Part shown: positions 1-8,170 of the stretch, piece by piece
Layout of the letters: every line of letters begins with the position of its first letter
How positions within the stretch are numbered: position 1 is the stretch's first letter
From: JBBIND01 sp037444075
GTDB lineage: Bacteria > Acidobacteriota > Terriglobia > Bryobacterales > Bryobacteraceae
NCBI GenBank assembly: GCA_037444075.1
Contig: JBBIND010000081.1
Coordinates: 1 to 17,742, forward strand
Reading direction: 5' to 3'
DNA: 17,742 bases
Translations under genes and position numbers: made by a program
The notes under the pieces: model-generated
The model's database searches: none
Told to the model about the DNA's origin: nothing
Seen by the model: the letters and a program-made list of their open reading frames with translations, nothing else

Positions 1-141
1 GCAACGGGGGAACAGCCTCCGCAATGGGTGAAATTGGTGACTGTCCCCGGTTGGCCCCCGGTTGGCCACAACCTGCGGCCGCGCAAGCGTCAGCCGACGC
101 GGAGGGTAGAAGTCGCCAAGCGGATCAGGATCGTTAAGTGA
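1..141 (+). CDS. Possible C-terminal tail of an upstream gene (partial)
   Basis: The first reading frame is open from the window edge for 46 codons and ends at a TGA (139-141). The encoded tail is rich in proline and basic residues and ends AKRIRIVK. Its stop overlaps a GTG at 138-140 in a GTGA arrangement, the kind of junction seen between coupled genes. I recognise no family, and a run this short can be open by chance in GC-rich DNA. The stretch also contains an exact 11-bp tandem duplication (45-55 and 56-66) and a 5-bp hairpin (GCGTC 87-91 with GACGC 96-100), which would fit non-coding DNA equally well. Low confidence. Confidence 0.25.
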   Translation, partial: ATGEQPPQWVKLVTVPGWPPVGHNLRPRKRQPTRRVEVAKRIRIVK

Positions 142-215
142 ACAGTATTGGGGTTAGCCCTAATGGTACGCGCGGTGATTGCGGCCAACCGGCAACAAGC
201 CCGATAATTGCCTGG

Positions 216-1232
216 ATGGCTGTAGAGATTACCTCCCGAGCACCGTGCCGAGTCGATCTTGCCGGCGGCACGCTGGACATCTGGCCGCTGTGCCTGTACC
301 ACGATGACGCGGTCACGGTGAACTTCGCTGTGAACCTCTATACGAGTTGCGTGCTGCGGACTCGAGATGACCGCCGTATCATCCTCCGCTCGTACGATCT
401 CGGGGAAGAGCAGGAGTTCGAGTCAATAGACGAGCTTTGCTCCACTCGCCAGTACAAAGTCCCCTTGCCGGCCTACCTGCTGCGGTTTTTCCGTCCGCAA
501 AGCGGACTGGAACTGGACATGAACTCCGAGGCCCCCGCTGGAGCGGGCATATCCGGCTCTTCGTCGCTGATCATCAGCATCAACAGCGCGCTCAACCGTC
601 TGCTGGGGACAGGGTATGGATTCGACAAACTGCGCGAGGTGTCGCAAAACATTGAATCGCAACTCATTCGCGTGCCTACCGGGCCTCAGGATTATTACCC
701 GGCTATGTACGGCGGCGTCAGCGCCATCGAATTGACACCGGCGGGAATCAAGAGGCACGGCATTGACGTCGACCTCGCCGACCTCAACGAGCGCATCGTG
801 CTCATCTACACGGGAGCGCCGCGCAACTCCGGCATCAACAACTGGGAGGTGATGAAGGCCCATATAGACGGCAACCACAAGGTTCACAGGAACTTCGACC
901 GCATTGCGGCCATTGCCAACGCCATGCGGGCGGCTGTCACGAAGGGTGACTGGAATGAGGTCGGCCGTTTGCTGCGGGAGGAGTGGGCCAACCGCAAGAA
1001 GAACGCACCCGGGATTACCACCGATGTCATCGACGCGGTGGTGAGCGCTACCCGCAAAGCCGGAGGGCTCGGCGCCAAGGCTTGTGGCGCGGGGGGCGGA
1101 GGCTGCGTCTTTGTGCTGGCCGAGCGAGGAGCGCAGAAGAAGGTAGCTCAGGCGGCCGAACGTACCGGAGCCAAAGTTCTTCCGGTACAGGTCGCCCCGG
1201 CTGGGGTGCGCGTGAAAGTCCGCCAGCTCTGA
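216..1232 (+). CDS. GHMP-family sugar kinase
   Basis: A 338-residue GHMP-superfamily kinase (galactokinase, homoserine, mevalonate, phosphomevalonate), expected to phosphorylate a small substrate with ATP in the cytoplasm. Motif 1 is RAPCRVDLAGG (residues 8-18). The ATP-binding motif 2 is PAGAGISGSSS (107-117). PTGPQDYYPAMYGG (154-167) carries the probable catalytic Asp159. The C-terminal glycine-rich motif is KACGAGGGGCV (288-298). The QD(Y)...GG signature is typical of the heptose-7-phosphate kinase and fucokinase-like branch, so a sugar or sugar phosphate is the likely substrate; the exact one cannot be read. I chose the ATG at 216 because family members begin only a few residues before motif 1, and the 26 extra codons from the alternative GTG at 138 have poor codon usage. 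However, the 138 start has a weak AGGA seven bases upstream and the 216 start has no clear Shine-Dalgarno. It probably forms an operon with the next two genes. Confidence 0.85.
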   Translation: MAVEITSRAPCRVDLAGGTLDIWPLCLYHDDAVTVNFAVNLYTSCVLRTRDDRRIILRSYDLGEEQEFESIDELCSTRQYKVPLPAYLLRFFRPQSGLELDMNSEAPAGAGISGSSSLIISINSALNRLLGTGYGFDKLREVSQNIESQLIRVPTGPQDYYPAMYGGVSAIELTPAGIKRHGIDVDLADLNERIVLIYTGAPRNSGINNWEVMKAHIDGNHKVHRNFDRIAAIANAMRAAVTKGDWNEVGRLLREEWANRKKNAPGITTDVIDAVVSATRKAGGLGAKACGAGGGGCVFVLAERGAQKKVAQAAERTGAKVLPVQVAPAGVRVKVRQL

Positions 1233-1240
1233 AGCCTGCC

Positions 1241-2095
1241 ATGGAGTCAACGGGAGGAGGGTCCAAATTCGGTGTGGCACTGCGGGTGGGCGTGTACGTC
1301 TTCCTCAGCTTCACCGGAATGGTGATCTTCTCGAACGTGTTACTGCCGCTGGGCGGTTATCTGGTGGCAGCCGCGTTGAGCGTGTTTGCGGCGGCGGCGA
1401 TAGCCAACGCCATCACGCTGCGGATTTACGAGCGCGGACTCCTCGCCGACATCGGCTTTCATTGGAACCGGGCCAGCCGCCGCAACCTGCTGCTCGGCCT
1501 GGCGGGCGGCGCCGGCGCGGCAGGACTCATGCTGGGGATGCCGCTCCTGGCCGGTCTGGCGGAACTTCGTCCGGATCCGGAGTACCCGGCAAGCTTAGCC
1601 AGTTTCGCTTTTGTCTCGGTCGTGCTCCTGTTTGGCGCAACGGGAGAGGAGCTGCTGTTCCGCGGCTACGGGTTTCAAGTGCTGCTGAAAGCTCTGGGGC
1701 CCTATGCCACGATTCTCCCGGCGGGTGTGCTGTTCGGTTTTGCTCACTCCGCCAACCAGAACGCCGGGCAACTGGGCCTCATCAACACCGCTGCCTGGGG
1801 AGTTCTGCTCGGCTTGGCCGTGTACCGCAGCGGCGACCTCTGGCTGGCCATCGGCCTGCATTTCGGATGGAATTGGATGCTGCCCGTCTTCGGCGTGAAT
1901 CTCAGTGGTTTTACAATGAAGATAACGGGCTACGCCATGCATTGGAAGGTGGGCGAGCTGTGGAGCGGCGGTGCGTACGGGCCCGAAGGCGGTCTATTCA
2001 CAAGCGCTGCGGTCCTTCTGGTTGGCTACTTCCTCTGGAAGGCGCCTATTTTGAGGCAGCCTGCCTACCTCTGGCAAAGCTCCGAGGAGGAATGA
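1241..2095 (+). CDS. CPBP-family intramembrane glutamic protease homologue
   Basis: A 284-residue polytopic membrane protein of the CPBP family (CAAX prenyl protease Rce1 / bacteriocin-processing, Abi type). All three family motifs are present: EELLFRG (residues 136-142, catalytic Glu pair), FGFAH (165-169, His169) and GLHFGWN (205-211, His207 and Asn211). Hydrophobic segments lie roughly at 13-35, 38-60, 83-105, 119-134, 155-168, 187-203 and 258-276. Members cleave substrates within the membrane or act as membrane factors; the target here is unknown. The gene starts 8 nt after the kinase stop, which suggests co-transcription. The ATG at 1241 lacks a Shine-Dalgarno, whereas a strong GGAGGAGGG (1253-1261) sits 12 nt before an in-frame GTG at 1274, so a slightly shorter product is possible. 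The apparent open frame upstream of 1241 lies inside the kinase gene and is not coding. Confidence 0.88.
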   Translation: MESTGGGSKFGVALRVGVYVFLSFTGMVIFSNVLLPLGGYLVAAALSVFAAAAIANAITLRIYERGLLADIGFHWNRASRRNLLLGLAGGAGAAGLMLGMPLLAGLAELRPDPEYPASLASFAFVSVVLLFGATGEELLFRGYGFQVLLKALGPYATILPAGVLFGFAHSANQNAGQLGLINTAAWGVLLGLAVYRSGDLWLAIGLHFGWNWMLPVFGVNLSGFTMKITGYAMHWKVGELWSGGAYGPEGGLFTSAAVLLVGYFLWKAPILRQPAYLWQSSEEE

Positions 2096-2908
2096 ATGCG
2101 GATCACGTTCTCGCATCGCCTGCTGATTGCAGTGGCCGGGGTGGCGTGCTTCTGCTGCGCGGCGTGGGCCAAAGAACGCCCGCTGACCCCGGAGGAGCGC
2201 ATCGAGATCATTCGCGGCATGGCTGCGGAGCGAGCCACCGCCAAGGTCATGATCCCTCGCTCCAAGAAAGCCCTTCCGTATTCCAGCGAAGGCACTTGGG
2301 ACAAGCTCACCTGGGATGACGCCGCCCGCGAGCACGGACCGGCGGCGCGCGCCGGTGATTTGGTGCAGGTCACCAAGATCGAGATTGAGCAGGACAAAAT
2401 CGTCTTCGAGATCAATGGCGGTTGGCGCGGCGGCCGCAAGTGGTACGAACGCATCGAAGTGGGCACGGGCACGCGCACGACCCCCATCGGCAATCGCCCC
2501 TACTCGGTAGCCCCGGCCGGAACGTCCCTTTCGCTTCATTTCAAGGGCCGCGTTCCGCCCCTCAAAGCCAGTGAAATCAAAAAGATGCTGGCTCCCGTTC
2601 TGGATTTTGAGCTGCGCACCGCCACCGAGCAGTATGTCGACACCCTCCCTGAGCCCGTTCAGGCCGCGATCCGTGAAAAGCGCGCCGTGGAAGGCATGGA
2701 TCGCGAAATGGTGATGCTGGCCCTCGGCCGGCCGGAGCGCAAGATCCGCGAAACCAGGGACGGAGAGGAGATCGAGGACTGGATCTACGGCGTCCCCCCT
2801 GGCCGGATGGTGTTCGTCACGTTCCAGGGTGAAAAGGTGATCCAGGTCAAGGAAGCGTACGCCGGTTTGGGCGGCAGCGTGGCGCCCCCTCTGCCGCCGC
2901 TGCCCTGA
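2096..2908 (+). CDS. Secreted protein with BamE/SmpA-like C-terminal domain, function unknown
   Basis: A 270-residue exported protein. Residues 1-25 form a signal peptide with a hydrophobic core and a likely signal peptidase I site at AWA/KE. The segment around residues 85-165 begins with GDLVQVTKIEIEQDKIVFEI and looks like a small beta-rich fold. Residues about 198-253 contain EGMDREMVMLALGRPERK followed by WIYG and a final beta strand, which matches the pattern of BamE/SmpA/OmlA domains (a Gly-Met turn, helix with LALGxP, then a W-x-Y strand). The end is proline-rich. A strong GAGGAGG (2084-2090) precedes the ATG, and the upstream protease stop abuts this start directly, so the two are translationally linked. 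I cannot name a function; an envelope or outer-membrane-associated role is inference from the domain resemblance and the signal peptide. Confidence 0.75.
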   Translation: MRITFSHRLLIAVAGVACFCCAAWAKERPLTPEERIEIIRGMAAERATAKVMIPRSKKALPYSSEGTWDKLTWDDAAREHGPAARAGDLVQVTKIEIEQDKIVFEINGGWRGGRKWYERIEVGTGTRTTPIGNRPYSVAPAGTSLSLHFKGRVPPLKASEIKKMLAPVLDFELRTATEQYVDTLPEPVQAAIREKRAVEGMDREMVMLALGRPERKIRETRDGEEIEDWIYGVPPGRMVFVTFQGEKVIQVKEAYAGLGGSVAPPLPPLP

Positions 2909-2953
2909 TGCGCGCAAGCGCCGTTCAAATCGGATGGTAATGTCCTGATTGCG

Positions 2954-2983
2954 TTGCCACCGGGTCGCCCCGGCTGTTATGAT
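2954..2983 (+). promoter_or_regulatory. Sigma70-type promoter of gapA
   Basis: TTGCCA (2954-2959) and TATGAT (2978-2983), each one base from consensus, are separated by 18 nt. Transcription should begin near 2990, giving a leader of about 30 nt that contains AAGGAG (3007-3012), 9 nt before the gapA ATG. Confidence 0.75.
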
Positions 2984-3021
2984 AGGGCTTACTATTCGCT
3001 TCGAAGAAGGAGAACCCCTCT

Positions 3022-4047
<1,026 letters not shown>

Positions 4048-4054
4048 GCTCTCA

Positions 4055-5080
4055 TCATTCCCGGGGCGGCGCGCTCGACAGTTGCGCGGCTACAGCGTCC
4101 GCAAACTCCGCTGTCGTGGCGGAGCCGCCCACATCGGGAGTCAGCCACCTGCCTTCCGCATAGACGTCCAGAATAGCCTTCTCCAACCTGCGTGCCGCGG
4201 CCTGCTCTCCCAGGTGCGTGAGCATCAGGGCCGCTGAAAACAACAACGCCGTAGGATTCGCGATGCCGCGTCCCGCGATGTCCGGCGCGCTCCCATGCAC
4301 TGCTTCAAAGACCGCGTGCTGTTCTCCGATGTTGGCGCCCGGCACGATGCCCAGGCCGCCCACCAGTCCGGCGGCCAGGTCCGAGACGATGTCGCCGTAG
4401 AGGTTCGGCATGAGCAGCATGTCGAACCGCTCCGGGCGCATCACGATCTGCATCGCCGCGTTGTCGACGATCAGTTCATCGTAGGCGACCGCAGGGTACT
4501 CCTGGCTGATCTCGCGGCAGCACCGCAGGAACAGGCCGTCGCCGAGCTTCATGATGTTCGCCTTGTGAACCGCCGTGATCCGGCGGCGCCCTGTGCGGAC
4601 GGCGAAGTCAAACGCATAGCGGGCGATGCGCAATGACGCTTTCCTGGTAATCACCTTCAGGCTGGTGACGACTCCCGGCACGACTTCGTGTTCAAGCCCC
4701 GCATAGAGATCCTCCGTGTTCTCACGGAACAGGATCATGTCCACGGGCACATCCTGGTAGCGCGTCTTCAGCCCGGGCAGCCTGCGCACGGGACGGACGT
4801 TGGCGTAGAGATCCAGCACCTTGCGCAGTTGCACGTTGACACTGGTGAAGCCGCCTCCGACAGGCGTCGTGACGGGACCTTTTAGCCCTACACGCGTGCG
4901 GTGGAGCGAATCAAGCACGGATTGAGGCACGGATTCGCCGGATTGGGCGATGATTTCGGCGCTCAGGCCGACCCGTTCCCAGCTGATGTCCACTCCCGAA
5001 GCCTTCAGGACATGCACTACGGCTTCCGCTACTTCCGGGCCGATGCCATCTCCGGGGACGAGCGTTACAGGGTGGCTCAC
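4055..5080 (-). CDS. NAD-type isocitrate dehydrogenase
   Basis: A 341-residue member of the isocitrate/isopropylmalate dehydrogenase family, predicted to oxidise isocitrate to 2-oxoglutarate and CO2. Isocitrate rather than isopropylmalate is indicated by TSVNVQLRK (residues 79-87, with the substrate-binding Ser80) and RENTEDLYAG (119-128). Catalytic Lys173 lies in VHKANIMK, and metal-binding aspartates are at 206, 220 and 224. In HGSAPDIAG (262-270), Asp267 and Ile268 replace the Lys-Tyr pair of NADP enzymes, which indicates NAD specificity. The compact length fits the IDH3/homoisocitrate-like subfamily, so homoisocitrate or tartrate dehydrogenase remains a weaker alternative. The start is a GTG with no Shine-Dalgarno, but a perfect TATAAT lies just upstream, so the mRNA may be leaderless. 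Its product feeds the 2-oxoacid:ferredoxin oxidoreductase encoded nearby. Confidence 0.88.
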   Translation of the reverse strand: MSHPVTLVPGDGIGPEVAEAVVHVLKASGVDISWERVGLSAEIIAQSGESVPQSVLDSLHRTRVGLKGPVTTPVGGGFTSVNVQLRKVLDLYANVRPVRRLPGLKTRYQDVPVDMILFRENTEDLYAGLEHEVVPGVVTSLKVITRKASLRIARYAFDFAVRTGRRRITAVHKANIMKLGDGLFLRCCREISQEYPAVAYDELIVDNAAMQIVMRPERFDMLLMPNLYGDIVSDLAAGLVGGLGIVPGANIGEQHAVFEAVHGSAPDIAGRGIANPTALLFSAALMLTHLGEQAAARRLEKAILDVYAEGRWLTPDVGGSATTAEFADAVAAQLSSAPPRE

Positions 5081-5088
5081 TAGGGCGC

Positions 5089-5096
5089 ATTATAAC
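5089..5096. promoter_or_regulatory. Overlapping divergent -10 elements between idh and purH
   Basis: On the minus strand 5089-5094 reads TATAAT, a perfect -10; transcription would start about 5082, almost at the GTG of the dehydrogenase (5080). On the plus strand 5091-5096 reads TATAAC, which would start transcription about 5103, 20 nt before purH. The -35 regions are weak on both sides. The idea of a shared bidirectional core is inference from this symmetry. Confidence 0.45.
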
Positions 5097-5122
5097 GAAC
5101 CCGTGTGGCACAATGTTTCTTC

Positions 5123-6676
5123 ATGACAGGTATCAAACGGGCGCTTATCAGTGTCACTAACAAGGCCGGACTGGTCGAATTCGCAGGAGGGCTGGCCGGC
5201 TTGGGCGTGGAACTGGTTTCCACCGGCGGCACCGCCAAACTGCTGCGCGAATCCAGCCTGGCGGTCAAGGATGTTTCCGAACTGACCGGTTTTCCGGAGA
5301 TGCTGGACGGAAGAGTGAAGACCATCCACCCCCGCATAGCGGGCGGTATCCTCGCCATGCGCGGCAAGCCGGACCACATGGCTGCCGTGGCCAGGCACGA
5401 CATTCCTCTGGTGGACATGGTCGTGGTGAACCTTTACGAATTCGAGGCGGTGGCGGCTCGGGCTGGTGTTACCCACGAGCAACTCATCGAGAACATCGAC
5501 ATCGGCGGGCCGACGATGATCCGCGCCGCGGCCAAGAACTACCAGGACGTGGCTGTCGTGGTTTCCCCCCGGGACTACCAGGAGGTGCTCGAAGAAATGC
5601 GCCGCGACGGCGGCCTTTCACTCCAGACTCGCTGGAGCCTGGCCCAGCGGGCGTTCGCCCTGACAGCCGCCTACGACCGCGCCATCTCCGCCCGCATCGC
5701 CCGCATCGAGGTGGCAGGGGACACTTACCAAGATAAGGCGGCTGATTTGCCGGAAGTGCTGGATATCCTGAAACCCAAGGCGTTCGGCCTGCGCCACGGC
5801 GAGAACCCGCACCAGTTGGCTGCGCTCTACGCCACGGGCAATGAGGGGGTGGCAGGGGCCGTTCAGTTGCAGGGTAAGGAGCTTTCCTATAACAACCTGG
5901 TGGATCTGGATGCCGCCTGGCAATTGGTGCTCGAGTTCGACGGACCATGCGCGGCGATCATCAAGCACACCAATCCGTGCGGATGCGCTTCTCAGTCGAC
6001 GCTGGCAGAGAGCTATCGCAAGGCGTATGAGGCGGATCCTGTTTCCGCCTTCGGCGGTGTGCTGGCTTTTAACCGTCAGCTTGATGAGGAGACTGCCTCC
6101 GAAGTGGCGAAGACCTTCATCGAAGCCATCGCCGCTCCCGGCTACACGCCCGAAGCGTTGGCTCTGCTGGCTTCGAAGAAGAACCTGCGCTTAGTCGACG
6201 TCCAGCGGCAGGCTGCCGAAACCCATGTAGTGAAGTCTATTACCGGAGGGTTCCTGGTTCAGACCGCTGACACGGGACGCCTGCAACGCTCGCGAATGGA
6301 AGTGAAGACACAACGCCAGCCTACGGAAGAGGAGTGGGCAGCCATGGCTTTCGCCTGGAAGGTGGTCAAGCACGTCAAGTCGAACGCCATCGTCTACGGG
6401 CGCGCCGGGCAGTCCATCAGTGTCGGCGCAGGTCAGATGAGCCGCGTGGATTCGGTCAAGGTGGGAGCCATGAAAGCAGTTCTCCCCCTGGCAGGAACGG
6501 TTCTGGCCTCAGATGCCTTCTTCCCCTTCCCGGATGGCGTGGAAGAAGCCGCCAAACATGGCATTACGGCTGTGATCCAGCCGGGCGGCTCCGTGCGCGA
6601 CGCCGATGTCATCGCGGCAGCGGACCGCCTCGGTCTGGCAATGGTCTTTACGGGAATCCGGCACTTCCGGCACTGA
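5123..6676 (+). CDS. purH: Bifunctional AICAR transformylase / IMP cyclohydrolase
   Basis: A 517-residue PurH that catalyses the last two steps of purine synthesis: formylation of AICAR with 10-formyl-tetrahydrofolate, then ring closure to IMP. The N-terminal cyclohydrolase (MGS-like) domain shows STGGTAK (33-39) and GRVKTIHPRIAGG (63-75). The transformylase domain shows RHGENPHQ (224-231), KELSYNN (252-258) and KHTNPCG (281-287, with the catalytic Lys-His pair). It ends with the conserved SDAFFPFPDG, QPGGSVRDADVI and FTGIRHFRH. The ATG at 5123 is chosen over the upstream GTG at 5105 because homologues begin close to IKRALISVTNK. There is no strong Shine-Dalgarno. The stop lies inside a palindrome shared with the convergent korC gene. 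Confidence 0.97.
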   Translation: MTGIKRALISVTNKAGLVEFAGGLAGLGVELVSTGGTAKLLRESSLAVKDVSELTGFPEMLDGRVKTIHPRIAGGILAMRGKPDHMAAVARHDIPLVDMVVVNLYEFEAVAARAGVTHEQLIENIDIGGPTMIRAAAKNYQDVAVVVSPRDYQEVLEEMRRDGGLSLQTRWSLAQRAFALTAAYDRAISARIARIEVAGDTYQDKAADLPEVLDILKPKAFGLRHGENPHQLAALYATGNEGVAGAVQLQGKELSYNNLVDLDAAWQLVLEFDGPCAAIIKHTNPCGCASQSTLAESYRKAYEADPVSAFGGVLAFNRQLDEETASEVAKTFIEAIAAPGYTPEALALLASKKNLRLVDVQRQAAETHVVKSITGGFLVQTADTGRLQRSRMEVKTQRQPTEEEWAAMAFAWKVVKHVKSNAIVYGRAGQSISVGAGQMSRVDSVKVGAMKAVLPLAGTVLASDAFFPFPDGVEEAAKHGITAVIQPGGSVRDADVIAAADRLGLAMVFTGIRHFRH

Positions 6677-6689
6677 GCAGAGCTCAGTG
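6671..6689. terminator. Palindrome spanning both purH and korC stop codons
   Basis: CACTGAGC (6671-6678) and GCTCAGTG (6682-6689) form a perfect 8-bp stem with a 3-nt AGA loop. The purH TGA (6674-6676) and the korC stop (6684-6686) each lie within an arm. A hairpin would form in either transcript. No T-run follows on either strand, so it is an imperfect intrinsic terminator or a 3'-end stabiliser. Confidence 0.5.
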
Positions 6690-7283
6690 CACGTCGTCCA
6701 TAGTGGAAAGGGCGGCCGCCTCCCGCCCGCCGGCCAGCGGTTGGGCGTGTGTCAGCCCGTACTCGAAACCCCGATCAAAGGCCTTGAGGTTCATGTCTTT
6801 GGCGCCAGGGGGCACGGAATCGGCCACGGCTTTGCGAAGAGCGTCCGGGTCGACCAGACCCGTGATAGAGCCGAAAAAGCCTACCATGACGATGTTCAGC
6901 ACCAGGCGGCGGCCGATCTCTTCAGCGATGCGCGTAGCCGGTACGCTGTAAGCACGAATGCCCGTCCGCAGGTCAGCCACGTGGACCAGGTCCCGCTCCA
7001 CCAGCATGATGCCGCCGTCTTTCAAGCCCGGTGAGAACCGCGTGTACGCGTCCTGAGACATGACGATGAGCACGTCGGGCCTGGTCACGTATGGATAGGA
7101 GATGGGCTCGTCGGATAGCAGCAACTGCGCGGAGCAGGCGCTGCCTCGGGCTTCCGGGCCGAAACTCTGCGTCAAGGTGGCGAATCTATCCTGATGGATG
7201 GAAGCGGCTTTGCCAATCACCATCGCTGAGAGAATGACGCCCTGCCCGCCAAAGCCGGCTACGCGAACTTCGGTCAGTGACAT
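6684..7283 (-). CDS. korC: 2-oxoacid:ferredoxin oxidoreductase, gamma subunit
   Basis: A 199-residue gamma subunit of the pyruvate/2-oxoglutarate ferredoxin oxidoreductase family, which contributes to coenzyme A binding in the complex. The diagnostic GFGGQGV is at residues 10-16, followed by LTQSFGPEARGSACSAQLL with the conserved Gly-Pro-Glu-x-Arg-Gly core. Length is normal for the separate gamma chain. The ATG at 7283 overlaps the end of the beta gene by 10 nt and has a GGAG (7291-7294) seven bases upstream; the longer open frame upstream is the beta gene read in another phase. It is the last gene of the delta-alpha-beta-gamma operon, and its stop lies in the palindrome shared with purH. Confidence 0.92.
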   Translation of the reverse strand: MSLTEVRVAGFGGQGVILSAMVIGKAASIHQDRFATLTQSFGPEARGSACSAQLLLSDEPISYPYVTRPDVLIVMSQDAYTRFSPGLKDGGIMLVERDLVHVADLRTGIRAYSVPATRIAEEIGRRLVLNIVMVGFFGSITGLVDPDALRKAVADSVPPGAKDMNLKAFDRGFEYGLTHAQPLAGGREAAALSTMDDVH

Positions 7284-8170
7284 ACCGTCTCTCCGTCGGT
7301 CTGAACTTGAGCCTGCCGGGCGTACTTCTCCCCGAGGCGGGACTGCAGTTGTTCGTGCATGTAGTCCTCGTAGGTCGGGCGCTGACGGTCGACGAACCTG
7401 CCGACGATGATCTCGCCCTCCCTGCCTAGCCCGATCTCGCTCGTGGATGCACCGTTGCGGACTTTGCTGCGAACCTTGAAGTCCTTCATCATGTCCAGCC
7501 CGTCGCCTAGCTTGTTGCGCCTCTGGTAAAGCGTGGGGCAAGGTGACAGAACTTCGATGAAACAGAAACCTTTGCGGCTGAAAATCTCGGTCATCGAGCG
7601 GGTCAGTTGCCTCACGTGGAACGCGGTCCAGCGGGCCACATAGCAGGCTCCGGCCGCTTCTGCCAGATACGGCAGATTGAAGGTCGGCTCATAGGTCCCG
7701 TAAGGGGCGGTTGAGCTGATGGCCGTCAGAGGCGTGGTGGGGGCTGTCTGGCCACCCGTCATGGCGTAGATGAAATTGTTGACGCAGATGACCTTGATAT
7801 CCAGGTTGCGGCGCGCGGCGTGGATAAGATGATTGCCGCCAATGGCGAACAGGTCGCCGTCACCGGAGTACACCACAACGTTCAAAGCCGGGTTGGCCAG
7901 CTTCAGTCCGGTAGCGAAGGGAATGGCTCTGCCGTGAGTGGTGTGGAAGGAGTCCAGTTTAAGATATCCCGCCACGCGTCCGGAGCAACCGATGCCGCTC
8001 ACGATAGCCGTCTTGTCCAGATCCACTTTGGAATCCATCAGCGCTCGGGCGAAGCTGTTCACGGTTGTGCCGATGCCGCAGCCCGGACACCAGATGTGCG
8101 GCATGCGCTCCATCCGCAGAAACTGCTCAACTTCGTTGGCTTGATTGACTTGGATGATTTCAGTTGCCAT
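7274..8170 (-). CDS. korB: 2-oxoacid:ferredoxin oxidoreductase, beta subunit (TPP-binding)
   Basis: A 298-residue beta subunit that binds thiamine diphosphate and carries out decarboxylation of the 2-oxoacid. WCPGCGIG (27-34), GIGCSG (59-64) and SPCP (199-202) supply Cys28, Cys31, Cys62 and Cys201, the arrangement that holds the proximal [4Fe-4S] cluster in this family. THGRAIPFATGLKLANP (78-94) and YSGDGDLFAIGGNH (101-114) plus the following NN (121-122) form the TPP/Mg site. These patterns favour a 2-oxoglutarate enzyme over pyruvate, though substrate is not certain. The ATG at 8170 has GGGAGG (8180-8185) nine bases upstream, better than the farther start at 8194. It overlaps the alpha stop by 11 nt. 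Confidence 0.94.
   Translation of the reverse strand: MATEIIQVNQANEVEQFLRMERMPHIWCPGCGIGTTVNSFARALMDSKVDLDKTAIVSGIGCSGRVAGYLKLDSFHTTHGRAIPFATGLKLANPALNVVVYSGDGDLFAIGGNHLIHAARRNLDIKVICVNNFIYAMTGGQTAPTTPLTAISSTAPYGTYEPTFNLPYLAEAAGACYVARWTAFHVRQLTRSMTEIFSRKGFCFIEVLSPCPTLYQRRNKLGDGLDMMKDFKVRSKVRNGASTSEIGLGREGEIIVGRFVDRQRPTYEDYMHEQLQSRLGEKYARQAQVQTDGETVCH

Noticed and set aside
1994..2917. A 307-codon minus-strand open frame opposite the BamE-like gene
   Set aside because: No start signal or motif; the plus-strand gene has a strong Shine-Dalgarno, a signal peptide and a domain-like pattern.
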